Source: Dryocosmus kuriphilus (Eukaryota; Arthropoda; Insecta; Hymenoptera; Cynipidae). Taken from it: 64,000 nt of DNA. Location: NCBI GenBank assembly GCA_038277395.1, contig CM076196.1:131437410-131501409 (forward strand). Direction: 5' to 3'. The notes below the pieces were generated by a model. The model was not told the origin of the DNA, did not search any database, and was given only the letters and a program-made list of their open reading frames with translations. Positions 1-10,854 of the stretch are shown here, one piece after another. Each line of letters begins with the position of its first letter. The stretch's first letter is position 1. Position numbers and translations under genes: made by a program.

Positions 1-229
1 GTGTCTCGCAACTGCGTAGTAAATGATATCATCGAGAATATTCTAGAAGGTTATGGGCGATAGAGGGGCCGGAGGGGGAAGGAGAAGTTGTTTTCGCCAA
101 TTTCGTGCTTAGTGACGTCACATCGAACATTCTAGAAGCTTAGCACGGACATTTACCACTACAGCTCTCGAACGGCTTCGAAGTTCTAGAAAGCCGGTAA
201 GGTAGGAATCGTGGTCCAGAACCGGCCCT
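1..229 (-). repeat. Right terminal inverted repeat of Polinton A
   Basis: This stretch ends in AGAACCGGCCCT at 218-229, the reverse complement of the AGGGCCGGTTCT that starts Polinton D at 57,331. It also carries the shared block around positions 130-150 (CATTCTAGAAGCTTAGCAC) found at 16,967-17,110, 34,961-35,160 and 56,136-56,277. Its orientation makes it a right end, so the body of this element would lie left of the window. AG...CT termini fit known Polintons. The element boundary at 229 is inferred from the shared terminus; the 6-bp target duplication cannot be tested because the left end is outside the window. Confidence 0.65.
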
Positions 230-261
230 ACTATACTACTGTTAAAGCTTCTGCGGCTTCA

Positions 262-830
262 ACGAATACATTTTCATCACGTGTCTCGCGCTTGGTACTT
301 GATTAAAATGTCCAAAACGCAACCTTTTCTATGCATAGTCTGGCTGAAAAATGAAATTTTTTATTTCTAATTATATTTTTCACGATTAAAGAAAACTATG
401 TGTGTTACGGTCTAAAGTAAATATTTAGATCTTTTTGAGATGAACAATTTTGCTTCTCAACATTTTTTTCGTCTTTCGCATAGTTTGGTGAGAGAATTGC
501 ATTCTTGATTTTTATTAACATTGTTCACGAAGAAAAATAAAAACTTATGCGTCTTATCAAAGAATAATCTAAAAAAATTAAGATTTGCTGAAAACCAAAT
601 TAATATCGATATCGATATCGATCAAGCTAGTTTATAAAGTATATTCTGGAAAATAATAAAATGTAATAAAATATTTTTTTAAGTGTAATAACACTTTTTC
701 ACCTAAATTCAATATATTTTTAAAGACCAAAGTACTCGAAAAAAACACTATAAAATTTATTTTACAGCCTAATCTTGATTTCAAGAAAATAATAATATTC
801 AAAATATTAGACTACTTATGAAAATGTAAT
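262..830. repeat. Degenerate AT-rich dispersed repeat (family R)
   Basis: The stretch CATCACGTGTCTCGCG and the AT-rich sequence after it match, in opposite orientation, the sequence at about 56,330-56,440. The later part (TTAGATCTTTTTGAGATGAAC at about 426-446) resembles repeated units at 26,990-27,350 and 30,850-31,200. No convincing open frame is present. It is probably a decayed transposon family; termini were not found. Confidence 0.45.
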
Positions 831-904
831 TTGTTTACAGATATTACTTACATCATTATTTTGTTTCAATAAATGCCGAAGTTGGTTGAACTTTATCAAC
901 ACTT

Positions 905-965
905 ACTTGTATATTAGTTTATACTCCCTCCCTTTTACGGGTTTTGAGAGTCTTACAGAACAATT
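905..965 (-). mobile_element. Short LINE 3'-tail-like fragment
   Basis: The plus strand reads CCCTTTTACGGGTTTTGAG near 931-949. A near-identical string, CCCTTTTACGGGTTTGAGG, lies at 45,526-45,544 next to a LINE reverse-transcriptase fragment. This piece may therefore be the 3' end of the same LINE family. It is short and could instead be a shared simple motif. Confidence 0.3.
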
Positions 966-1162
966 CCAAACAAATTTTACAACTTCCTTAGTCTCTCAAA
1001 ATCGCCCAGTGACCCCTAAACAATATGCCCTTCGACATGAAGCATCTTCCCCGAAAGATCACTGGCCTCTTTATGAGGGGACCTACAGTTTAATGTGGGT
1101 TCCGAACCACGAGAACCTCGGTAGAAGTACATAGAAAATTCCATTGGTACTCCGCTCAGGAA

Positions 1163-1218
1163 TAGCCCCAGACCTCTTGCTTAGAAGGCCAACGCGCTAC
1201 TACCTGAGCTACCGGGGC
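1163..1218 (-). pseudogene. tRNA-Arg(TCT)-like sequence lacking the T arm
   Basis: Read on the minus strand from 1218, the sequence begins GCCCCGGTAGCTCAG, a canonical acceptor strand and D arm. It continues into an anticodon region reading CCTTCTAAGC (anticodon TCT, arginine) and then AGAGGTC. The 3' acceptor strand TGGGGCT follows directly, so the whole T arm, including the B box, is missing. The anticodon stem is imperfect. Acceptor pairing is retained, which suggests a clean internal deletion or a SINE head, but a nuclear tRNA without a T arm should not be functional. Confidence 0.6.
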
Positions 1219-1221
1219 TCT

Positions 1222-2508
1222 TTGGTTGAACTTGATCATTTTTCTAAATATTTAAAATGCGCCATCTTTTGATTATACTTCGCACTTTAAAAACTTCCGG
1301 GTGATCTTTGTCAGTCAGCTGTCACGTTCTCTAGGCAAGCATGTGGCTTAACCGCGTTCACGTTAAAATAATTGAAAAACTCCAACAATAATTTTATTAG
1401 TAAAATAAATAAATTAATATGAACAATTTGCATAAAAGGTCATATAAAGTTTCTAGAAGCTCATCAATTGTTACGGTTTAACGTGAATTGTTGTTTGTGA
1501 TAGTGACCTAACCACTTTGATTCTGCTTGAAAAAAAAGTAATGACAGTATATAAAAATAATTATAAAAATTGCTGTTTGTTAAAACTTTGATTCGTTTTT
1601 TTATAATAGTTCAATAGAGATTTTCATTGTGGTGCTAGATATCTGAACAAGATGTGATCTCGATACATGGATACGTCAACGTACTGTGGTATATATTCAT
1701 GCAAAAAAAAACTCAAAAAAAAAAAAAAAACTCGGCATAAAGCCCGGCTTCAAGGCCGTGGACTGGTCAGCCCCAGAATTCAAATTCCACCCGGGTATTC
1801 ATAAAAATCTATATACCTACATATATATTAATTTCACACCTTGAATGAATCATATTAATAAATCCAATGAAGCGCACAATAACATAAAAAGTAATTTCAA
1901 AATCCTACGACCTTTTCCAATACAGTAAACTCTTCAGTATTTGCAAGAAGATATACGAAAAACTGATTTATTGCATAATTATTTACAGGATACGAAATTG
2001 CAAGTTATGAATTATAAACACGGCAATTTCTGAAATATATCAATCGTTAAGATCGTAATGATCTCAACTTTTCACTAGAGTGGATAAACAATCATTATAA
2101 AAATTTGCTTTAACCATATTTCTATAAAAACACTGCAAAATGTACAAAAAATATGTTTAAAGCGGTTCATTTACTGTTCATACCTATATAGATAAAAGTA
2201 TCATCTAGTATGTATAACTGTACACACCCACTTCATCTAGAACCTACATTGAAAGACTTATGCAATTCGCCGCCGGATAAAATAGCTGCCAAAGAGACAA
2301 CTGAAAAGTGAATAATAATTATAATTGCTCACCTCTTAGATCATTCATCTCTCCTGCCATGACACCACCAATTACGATAAAGATGATATTATTTGATAAA
2401 ATATAAAATAACTTTTATGAGACATCAGATGTAAGTTGCAACCAAGTGTTTATTTACTACAAACAACTTATGCAAGAAACTTACAATTACAGGTTCATAA
2501 ATTTTTAG
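1222..2508. other. AT-rich stretch with no recognisable gene
   Basis: I see no convincing open frame, RNA gene or bounded mobile element here. There is an A-rich run near 1,706-1,730 that could be the tail of an old retroposed sequence. The sequence is otherwise low in GC with frequent stops in all frames. Confidence 0.5.
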
Positions 2509-5464
2509 GTACGTTAAGCTGACGGAACCAAATCGTTGAATCGAGTTATGACCTATATCATAATTAAGGGCTTATATAAGGCTAATTAAATGCCCTATAG
2601 TCAATTTTATGCTCCGCTTTCTTTTTAAACCGGGGGTTCCGCTAGCTTAACGTTAAGCTGACGGAACCACGCATGAACCACGCATGAGAAAAAAACATGG
2701 AATCGAGTTATAACCTATATCATAATTAAATGCTCTATTGACAAATTTATGCTCTGATTTTTTTTTTAAACCTGTGCTGTAGCTGGCTGAACATTATTCT
2801 GACGGAAACACACACGAGAAAAAAACATTGAATCGAGTTATAACCTATATCATAATTAAGGGCTCATTTAATGCTAATTTCATGCCCCACTGACAAATTT
2901 TATGCTGATTTTTTTTTTAAAACCTGTGTTTTAGATGGCTGAACGTTATACTTACGGAATCACACATGAGAAAAAAACATGGAATCGAGTTATAACCTAT
3001 CTCATAATTAAGGGCTCGTTTAATGCTAATTTAATGCCCTACTGACAAATTTAGGCTCTGCTTTTTTTTTTAACCGGTGCTTTAGCTGGCTGAACGTTAT
3101 TCTGACGGAATCACACATGAGAAAAAAACATTGAATAGAGTTATAACCTACATCAAAATTAAGGGCTCATTTAATGCTAATTTAATGCCCTATTGATAAA
3201 TTTTATGCTCTGCTTTTTTTTAAAAAACCGGTAGTTTAGCTGGCTGAACGTTATTCTGATGGAACCACATATGAGAAAAAAACATGGAATCGAGTTATAA
3301 CCTATATCATAATTAAGGGCTCGTTTAATGCTAATTTAATGCCCTACTGACAAATTTAGGCTCTGCTTTTTTTTTTTTAAACCGGTGGTTTAGCTGGCTG
3401 AACGTTATTCTGACGAAATCGCACATAAGAAAAAAACATTGAATAGAGTTATAACTTATATCATAATTCCGTAAGGGCTCGTTTAATGCTAATTTAATGC
3501 CCTACTGACAAATTTTATGCTCTGCTTTAAAAAAAAAAAACCGGTGGTTTAGCTGGCTGAACGTATTATTCTGACGGAACCACATATGAGAAAAATACAT
3601 GGAATCGAGTTATAACCTATATCATAATTAAGGGCTCATTTAATTCTAATTCAATGCCTTATTGATAAATTTTATGCCCTGCTTTTTTAAAGAAAAAAAA
3701 CGGATGGTTTACTTGGTTGAACGTTAAGCCGACGGAACCACACTTGAGAAAAAAGCCTGGAATCGAGTTATAACCTATATCACAATTAAAGGCTCATTTA
3801 ATGCTAATTTCATGCCCTATTGACAAATTTTATGCTCTGCTTTAAAAAAAAAACCGGTGGTTTAGCTGGCTGAACATAAATCTGACGGAATCGCACATGA
3901 GAAAAAAACATTGAATCGAGTTATAACCCATATCATAATTAAGGGCTCGTTTAATGCTAATTTAATGCCCTATTGATAAATTTTATGCCCTGCTTTAAAA
4001 AAAAAAACCGATGGTTTAGCTGGTTGAACGTTAAGCCGACGGAACCACACTTGAGAAAAAAACCTGGAATCGAGTTATAACCTATATCATAATTAAGGGC
4101 TCATTTAATGCTAACTTAATGCCCTATTGACAAATTTTATGCTCTGATTTAAAAAAAAAACCGGTGGTTTAGCTGGCTGAACGTTATTCTGACGAAACCA
4201 CACATGAGAAAAAAACATTGAATTGAGTTATAATCTATATCATAATTAAGGGCTCATTTAATGCTAATTTAATACTCTTTTGACAAATTTTATGCGCAGT
4301 TGTTTTGACAAAAACCGGTGGTTCCGCTAGTTTAACGTTAAGCTGACCGAACCACGCATGAGAAAAAAACATGGAATCGAGTTATAACCTGTATCATAAT
4401 TAAGGGCTCATTTAATGCAAATTCCATGCCCTACTGACAAATTTTATGCTCTGATTTTTTTTTTAAAACCTGTTGTTTAGGTGGCTAAAAGTTATTCTGA
4501 CAGAATCACACATGAGAAAAAAACATTGAATCGAGTTATAACCTATATCATAATTGAGGGCTCATTTAATGCTAATTTAATGCCCTTAAGACAAATTTTA
4601 TGCTCTGATCTTTTTTTTAAAAACCTGTGGTTTAGCTGGCTGAACGTTATTCTGACGGAATCACACATGAGAAAAAAAAATGGAACCGAGTTATAACCTA
4701 TATCATAGTTAGCACTAAATAAGCCCTTAATTATGATATAGGCTATAACTTGATTCCATATTTTTTTCTCATGCGTGTTTCCGTCAGCTTAACGTTAAGC
4801 TAGCGGAACCACCGGTTTTTTAAAAAAAAGCGGCGCATAACATTTGTCAATAGGGCATTAAATTAGGATTAAATGAGCCCTTAATTATGATATAGGTTAT
4901 AGCTCGATTCCATGTTTTTCTCTCATGCGTGATTCCGTCAGCTTAACGTTAAGCTAGCGGAACCACCGTTTTTTAAAAAAAGTGGCGCATGAAATTTGTC
5001 AATAGGGCATTAAATTAGCATTAAATGAGCCCTTAATTATGATATACGTTATAAATCGATTCCATTTTTTTTTCTCATGCGCGGTTCCGTCAGCTTAACG
5101 TTAAGCTTGCGGAAGCACCGGGATTTAAAAAAAAAAAAAAGCGGCGCATGAAATTTGTCAATAGGGCATTAGATTAGCATTTAAATGAGCATTTAATTAT
5201 GATGTAGGTCATAATTCGATTCCATGCATTTTTCTCATGTGTGGTTCCGTCAGCTTAAGGTTATGCTAGCGGAACCACAGTTTTTTTTTAAAAAAGCGGC
5301 GCATCAAATTTGTCAATAGGGTATTAAATTAGCATTAAATGAGCCCTTAATTACGATATACGTTATAACTCGGTTCAATGTTTTTTTCTCATGTGTGGTT
5401 TCGTCAGCTTAACGTTCAGCCAGCTAAACCATCGATTTAAAAAAAAAAGCAGAGCATAAAATTT
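2509..5464. repeat. Head-to-head satellite array, ~153-bp monomer
   Basis: About fifteen forward monomers of roughly 153 bp run to about 4,707. Each has the landmarks GAATCGAGTTATAACC, CATAATTAAGGGCTC and ACCGGTGGTTTAGCTGGCTG, with a T- or A-tract of variable length. After 4,707 about five monomers run in the opposite orientation to 5,464, so the array is one large inverted structure. The left edge begins TACGTTAAGCTGACGGAACC. The right edge stops inside a monomer. Isolated monomers recur at 19,455-19,800. The variable homopolymer and the motif TTAAGCTAGCGGAACC link it to the second satellite family near 24 and 52 kb. Confidence 0.85.
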
Positions 5465-5764
5465 GTTTCTCTCCTGACAGTCGTTACACAAAGCGAGCAC
5501 TCATCCTTCCACTTTTTTACTTTGTCTAGAGGTGCATATCCAAACGATCTCATTAGAGTCATCACATCCTCTATGGCGGAAATGAGTTTTACGCACTCGT
5601 CGAGTATCAATTTTAACACACACACGCACACGCACAGAATATAAAGTCATTAATAAAGTCCACAAATGGACTACTTGTTGAGTGTCTTTTTTCACCAGAT
5701 GGGCAAAGATGTACGACGACAGAACGCTTTAAAAATAACTACAGCACTTCTTACCTATTAAACA
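5465..5764. other. Left margin of Polinton B
   Basis: This joins the satellite array to the polymerase remnant. It holds a (CA)n-like run near 5,616-5,637 and a possible TATAAA at 5,640. A short open frame on the minus strand (about 5,631-5,437) is not a family I recognise and runs into satellite sequence. No Polinton terminal repeat is found on this side, so the left end of Polinton B was lost or replaced. Confidence 0.4.
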
Positions 5765-7688
5765 AAAATTGATAAAAACAGGCCTGACGAGAAAAATTTC
5801 AAGTCAAAAAATGAGGCAATATATTCGAGCACTGATTTTAAATTATGGTTTCAAACGTATGTAAGGTACCCAGTCCTCAAAGAAATGGTGCACTTTGAGG
5901 AAAAGGAGTCTGGGTGGACTTTACACTCGATCATCAAGCTTTCTATCAATATTAACAAGCTCAATCCAATGAAGGCCAGCTCATACATTGTACTTCCACT
6001 ATGGGTTAAGACAAAGAAAGCTTGTATCAACATACAACACTATGAGAAAGAGTGTTTCAAGTGGGCTATACTATCAGCCATACACCCACTTGGCTTGCAT
6101 AAAAATGCTAAACGGTGGTGCGCCTGTTCATCTAACCTCACAAAAAAGAGACACACATGTAAATCTTCTCCGTGTAGAAGAAGAGTCTACACACACTATT
6201 TTACAAAAATGGAGAAACTGGCTCCTCACTTGGAAGACTGTGTCAAATTAAATAATTGCAAAGTGGTGCTGCCAGAAACTGGCAAGAATATTATTCAGTT
6301 TAAAAATTTCAAGAATCGAGAGCGAGCTCCTTTCATCATCTATGCCGACTGTGAATCATTGTTAATACCGGTTGGAGATGAAGGAGGAAAACCCTCAAAT
6401 ACCGAAATTTTTTAAAAACATGAAGTTTGTGATCTTGGATATTTCTTCAAGTGCAGTTACGATGATTCACTATCCTTTTACGAATCCTGCCCCGATGATG
6501 CTGAACCAGCAAAGTGGTTTGCTCAAGAGTTGAAGAAAATTGCAGAGGAGTGTGATAAGATTCTGGCATCTCCAGTTCCAATGCAAAATTGACATTTGAG
6601 AAACAGGTAGCCTTCGCAGATGCCAGAACTTGTCACATTTGTCAGAAGGCATTACATCCCTCAATGAAGAAGGTACATGATCACTGTCACCTGACAGGTA
6701 AGTACCGTGGACCTGCGCATGAGCATTGTAACTTATCACATCAAGACTCAAAAACCATACCTATTGTCTTTCATAGTAATCTGAGTGGGTATGACGCTCA
6801 CTTTATCATTCGCGATATTGCCACACAATTTGAAGGTAAAGTTAAAGTCCTTGCACTCAATACGGAAAAAATATATTTCATTCACAAAGTATGTTCAAGA
6901 AACTCAAGTAAAATTTAGATTCACTGATTCATTCCGATTTATGGCCTCTTCCCTGGAAAAGTTAGCGGCTAAAAAAAAAAAAAAAAAAAACGCTAAAAAC
7001 GAGTTTGAAAAGAATCTTTTCAAACTCATGAATAATGCAGTTTACGGGAAGACAATGGAGAACGTACGAAAATATGTGGATGTGAAATTTGTGACAAAGT
7101 GTGAGGGTAGGTATGGAGCAGAAGCCCTCATATTCAAACCAAACGTTCACAGTCGAGCAATCTTCAGTAAAAATCTCGTTGCAATTGAACTGAGAAGAAC
7201 TGAATTTTTGTTCAACAAGCCGGTCTATGTAGGGTTTGCAGTACTGGATATCTCTAAGATCCTCATTTACGACTTTCACAATGTTTACGAAATGCCGCAA
7301 GCTAACAAAATAGTTTTAGGCCTGATGAAGGATGAGTGTTGTGGTAAAATTGTCACTGAATTTGTTGGCTTGAGGAGTAAAATGTATAGCATCCGTGTAA
7401 ACGGCGAGGACTATGTGAAGAAAGCCAAAGGTGTAAAATCAAGCATTGTACGAAAAACAATAACATTTGCCGATTACACGGAATGCCTGAAAAATTTGTC
7501 AGCCCAAAGCAGAACTTCCTCACGATTATAAGCGATGCTTAGTCCCCAACACCACAGACACTCTTGCATGGGGACATTACAGACTAAACACTGCAATGGA
7601 CGTTGACGCTACTGTCAACAACGACGACGACGATATTCTTACAGAGGATGACTATGAACTTTTAGAACTTCTTGTTCAAAATTATTAA
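5765..7688 (+). pseudogene. Polinton B protein-primed DNA polymerase B, deleted and frameshifted
   Basis: This is the replicative, protein-primed family B DNA polymerase of a Polinton. The frame opens without an ATG at about 5,765. Visible parts in order are an upstream domain, an exonuclease I motif (YADCE, about 6,342-6,356), and an endonuclease VII-like zinc module (CHIC...HDHCHLTGKYRG, about 6,634-6,705). Then come the exonuclease II motif (LSGYDAHF), polymerase motif B (LMNNAVYGKTMEN, about 7,027-7,062) and the conserved C-terminal part (GLMKDE, FVGLR, KAKGVK). Damage includes an in-frame TAA at 6,413-6,415, frameshifts near 6,590, 6,860-6,900 and 7,500, and two internal deletions. The first is at a run of 20 A at 6,971-6,990 and removes exonuclease III and polymerase motif A. 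The second, near 7,285-7,305, removes motif C (YTDTD in the copy at 62.4 kb). It cannot be catalytic. Confidence 0.9.
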
Positions 7689-8002
7689 ATACTGTGGACT
7701 CTTGTGAATACATCATAACTGCACATCGGTATCATCTTTATACTCTTGTATATACATTATTATTATTGCACAGCGGTATCCCCTTTATAAATAGTCACTT
7801 TCGACACTTGTAAATACATTATTATTATTATTACTGTACAACGGTATCACCTGCATTGAGGTGTAGAAATATGACTCTGTGACGCAACGGTAGCGCGTGA
7901 GTCTTTGTAAATAGTTACTTTCGACTCTTGTAAATACATTATTATTATTATTATTATTCTTGTACAAAGGTATCATATGCGTTGAGGTGAATGTAGTCAT
8001 AA
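7689..8002. repeat. Tandem repeats with a tRNA-Trp 5' half
   Basis: Two to three imperfect units of about 120-140 bp share CTTGTAAATACATTATTATT, a GTACAACGGTATCA-like block and GCGTTGAGGTGAATGTAG. The unit ending at about 7,900 contains GTGACGCAACGGTAGCGCGTGAGTC, resembling the acceptor/D-arm half of tRNA-Trp but breaking off before the anticodon. The next unit runs into the full tRNA at 8,003. The tRNA seems to have been duplicated with its 5' flank and one copy truncated. Trinucleotide ATT runs are prominent. Confidence 0.6.
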
Positions 8003-8073
8003 TCCCCCGTGGCGCAATGGTAGCGCGTCTGACTCCAGATCAGAAGGTTACGTGTTCGAATCACGTCGGGGTA
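8003..8073 (+). tRNA. tRNA-Trp(CCA)
   Basis: The 71-nt cloverleaf can be folded by eye. The acceptor is TCCCCCG/CGGGGTA with one C-T mismatch at the second pair, and the D stem is GCGC/GCGC. The anticodon stem is TCTGA/TCAGA with loop CTCCAGA (anticodon CCA, tryptophan). The T stem is ACGTG/CACGT with loop TTCGAAT. A box (about 8,010-8,022) and B box (about 8,053-8,063) are intact. It lies between polymerase and integrase of Polinton B, an unusual place for a host tRNA. It may be a captured copy; whether it is transcribed or charged is unknown. Confidence 0.8.
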
Positions 8074-8209
8074 CAAAATTTTTTTTCTGTTGTAAATAGG
8101 GGATATAAGGGTTACATTTTGAATTTAAAAAAATGTATATGAATACTTTTTTATTCATCAAAACCTTACATCTAGTAAGAACAAGCGTATAATTTGTACA
8201 TTGAATCTC

Positions 8210-8350
8210 ATAATTGGTTCAACATTGGTTCAATATTCGTTCATCGTTGGTTCATCGTTGGTCAACATTGATTCAACATTGGTTCAACGTTAGTTCAACA
8301 TTGGTTCAACGTTGGTTCAACATTGGACAGAGTTGATTCAACATTGCACA
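8210..8350. repeat. Minisatellite of TTGGTTCAACA units
   Basis: About ten imperfect copies of an 11-13 bp unit (TTGGTTCAACA, with ATTGGTTCAACG and CGTTGGTTCATC variants) lie just past the 3' end of the integrase remnant. There is no open frame through it. It could be a structural or protein-binding repeat or simply slippage. Confidence 0.75.
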
Positions 8351-8375
8351 AAAGTTGATTACATATCTGATTTGT

Positions 8376-9285
8376 CTATCCAGCACAGTGTGAACTATCA
8401 AAGCCTAACAACTTTACATATACTTTATTGCCACGTCTCTTGATTAATTTTTCCACAGGGTATACGTCTGGATGCTTAACTTTGAGAAGTTCCTGTTCAT
8501 AGAATCCACCAGCGATACTTTTCTCTTGATAGTCCTACAGCTTGTACGCCACTGGATTGTTGGGTATGACTTGTGTTACAGCAAATATCTCTGTTGTCCA
8601 GTCAGGAGTGTATCCTTTCTCAAAGACATGCTTGTGCTTATTAACTCGAACTCTTATCACCAACTTTAAACGTTGGTCTCTTCCTTCTGGGTATACTTCG
8701 CAGTTTTTTAAAGCGTTGCAAGAGTTCCTTTTCATCCTCAGCAGTGACATCTCTGGGCTTCATACCGATTGATCGATGTTTTGCATTGCTGTACTTGGAG
8801 ATGAGAGCAGGTAAAATGTCTGCTCACTTGTATTTGCCTCTCAAGCTAAATTGTGGCCACATCTTGTTCTTGAGCGTGCGATTAAATCGTTCAAAGATGG
8901 ACGCTTTTAGATTACTATGCGTTGACTAGAGATTAATCCTGTATTGCTGAATAAGATTTTTAAACTGCAAGTTATAAAATTCTTTGTCTTTGTCCATGTG
9001 TACGTTTTTTGGTACACGACCCTGCACCAGTACAGATTCCATTGCTGAAGTGACATCTGATCCACTCTTGCTTTTAACAGGGACAGCCCAGGCGTACTTG
9101 GAGAAAATATCTATTATAGTAAGTAAATACTTGTAACTATTATTCTCGTGGGCATACCCTAGCATTTCAACCAAATCTGCCTGCCAAGTCTCATTTATAC
9201 CGCGCATTTGTACGCGACGACGTGGATAATCCTTTCTAGCCTGTTTATGCGGTTCCGCGACTACTGCCAATTTCTTCTTGTCCAT
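8376..9285 (-). pseudogene. Polinton B retroviral-type integrase (rve), broken
   Basis: This is the DDE integrase that would insert Polinton DNA. On the minus strand the readable part starts at 9,285 (MDKKKLAVV) and runs into the catalytic core. The first Asp is in TWQADLVEM and the second in HMDKDKEF. After a stop near 8,930 comes a segment with the third residue, Glu, in ASIFERFNRTLK, then another break. The C-terminal part has FEKGYTPDWTTEIF and a chromodomain-like end (GNKVYVK..GFDSSH), stopping at 8,376-8,378. At least two stops or frameshifts separate the pieces. It is encoded opposite to the polymerase, as in many Polintons. The family assignment is firm; activity is excluded. Confidence 0.88.
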
Positions 9286-9289
9286 TCTC

Positions 9290-9440
9290 GAGGGCGTTTA
9301 GTCGACCGTCAAACTGAGCAATGAGTTCAGCGTTACGGACTGACAAGTCTTGTTCACTATTAATTTGCAAGTTCTTTAGTTTCTCGTTGATTGATTCCTC
9401 GAGGATACGTAACGTGATACTGATGATATTTTTATGTGTA
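9290..9440 (-). other. Short open stretch between integrase and the unknown-function gene
   Basis: The minus strand is open here with a heptad-like, charged composition (ISITLRILEESINEKL, NLQINSEQDL) but no start codon. It may be a decayed small coiled-coil gene or the lost N-terminus of a neighbour. I do not recognise it. Confidence 0.3.
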
Positions 9441-9445
9441 CGCTC

Positions 9446-10854
9446 CTAATATATGATTCCGGCTTCCCGTAGTTACTCAATGATGGACACGATTTCATTA
9501 TTGTGACTTGGATTGCCTGCTGCCTGAGACGCTAAGAGTAGACGAAGACGATCCACTAGTTCGTTAAGGTCATCCAAGTAGACATATTCAGTATTAACAT
9601 TTTTTCTTGATATCATATACTGTGGCAGTGAACCTCCATTCGTTGAGGACCGTCTGCGTGACACATTGAGCAGTTTCGCAATAAGTTCTTGTACTGATAT
9701 TATTGCCTTTTCGAACAGATTCAGTTGCACTGTACCGCTTCTTGTGTGCATTTGTAGCAGTTAGAATTTCTTTACAATTGCTCAGATTATCAGCACTTAC
9801 TCAGGAGTCTTCCTAAACAACAGTTCCAACAAGCCAACGGTTTTCAAGTACAGTTTATCTCCAACGTGGAATATTGCCCCTCAAAACTAATGGGTTTATC
9901 GCCAAGCATAAGAGTTTCATTACTGAGCTTACGAACACCATAAATCATATCCAAGTACTGTTTTCCGTTTTGATTTAACATCCTGAAAAACTTCACATCA
10001 GGTTTTTGAGAAAATTAATGTTTTTGTAAATTTCTTTGAAACAACGTAGGGCGCCATCATGTCTAGAGACTTCTAATAGGGCTCAAATTAAAGCTTAAAC
10101 CTTTTCCTTTAAGATACTTATATCTAAAAAAATGTTTCGGACGTCTATCCTGAGCAGGAGTGGGTTTTTTCTGAGCGCACGCCCTGCTCACTACCCCAGC
10201 AGCGAAGGGTAGCGCGCGCGCCGCAAAAACCTATTGCCGCTCAAGACAGGAGACAGAAAATTTTTTTTGGATATAAGCATCTTAGAAAAAAAGGTTTTAG
10301 CTTTAATTTGAGCCCTATTAGATGTCTCTAGAACTTCAGGATGGCGCCCTACATTGTTTCAAAGAAATTTCCAAAAACATCAATTTTTTCAAAAAGCTGA
10401 TGGGATGGAGCAAAACTGGTCCCGGATTCGGATTCAGCGACCTCGAAAATATAGAATAAGGTTGCTCTGGTTGCTGGAACTATTTTTTCATTTATTTTTG
10501 TGCAGCTGTGTAATTAACAGAAAATAAAGTTGCATCATCATCATCTTGAACCATAGTTTTATCCTGCTCTCCTTCTTCAACATCAGCTGCTACGTAGGAA
10601 GCGTTATAATCCTCCTCATCTTTTTCCTTTGCAGGTTCATCTTTCTTCTTGATTGAAGGACTAGATATGTCAACCAGTTTTTTGCAGTGGCATGAAAATT
10701 GGCTTAAACGCTTCACTCATTATCTTTTCAGTGGCTTCTTTACCCGTTTTCAGCATTCGATGTTTACGTCGAATCGCCTCACTGGCTTTTGCGATTTGAC
10801 GGAGCACCTCCTTCCCGTTGTGACACTTTGAAATGTTGATGTGTTGACGGTTCA
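9446..10854 (-). pseudogene. Conserved Polinton protein of unknown function, split by a MITE
   Basis: A second copy of this gene family lies in Polinton C at 46,908-47,527, which shows it is real. From the minus-strand 5' side there is a basic segment (AIRRKHRMLKTG) leading to PLQ and, after a frameshift near 10,680, KLVDISSPS. An acidic linker follows (DEEDYNASYVAADVEEGEQD). A middle domain with YGVRKLSNETLMLGDKPIS lies beyond the MITE, and the C-terminal block is DDLNELVDRLRLLLASQAAG. Stops occur near 9,750-9,830 and at 9,476. No ATG is visible at the 5' end, which overlaps the ATPase stop. It may match the family catalogued as DUF8207 (number from memory, unverified). Function unknown. Confidence 0.75.
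9996..10402. mobile_element. Foldback MITE inserted in the unknown-function gene
   Basis: The left 140 or so bases (from CATCAGGTTTTTGAG) are repeated in inverted orientation at the right end (to CAAAAAGCTGATG), with landmarks GTAGGGCGCCATC and AATAGGGCTCAAATTAAAGC in both arms. The centre (about 10,140-10,255) is GC-rich with GCGCGCGC. The element interrupts the coding region of the gene at 9,446-10,854, so it arrived after Polinton B. Its target duplication is not clear because the inverted ends extend to the boundary. Confidence 0.8.

Noticed and set aside
5437..5695. Minus-strand frames at the Polinton B left margin
   Set aside because: They run into satellite sequence and show no family motif; I could not connect them with a Polinton gene.
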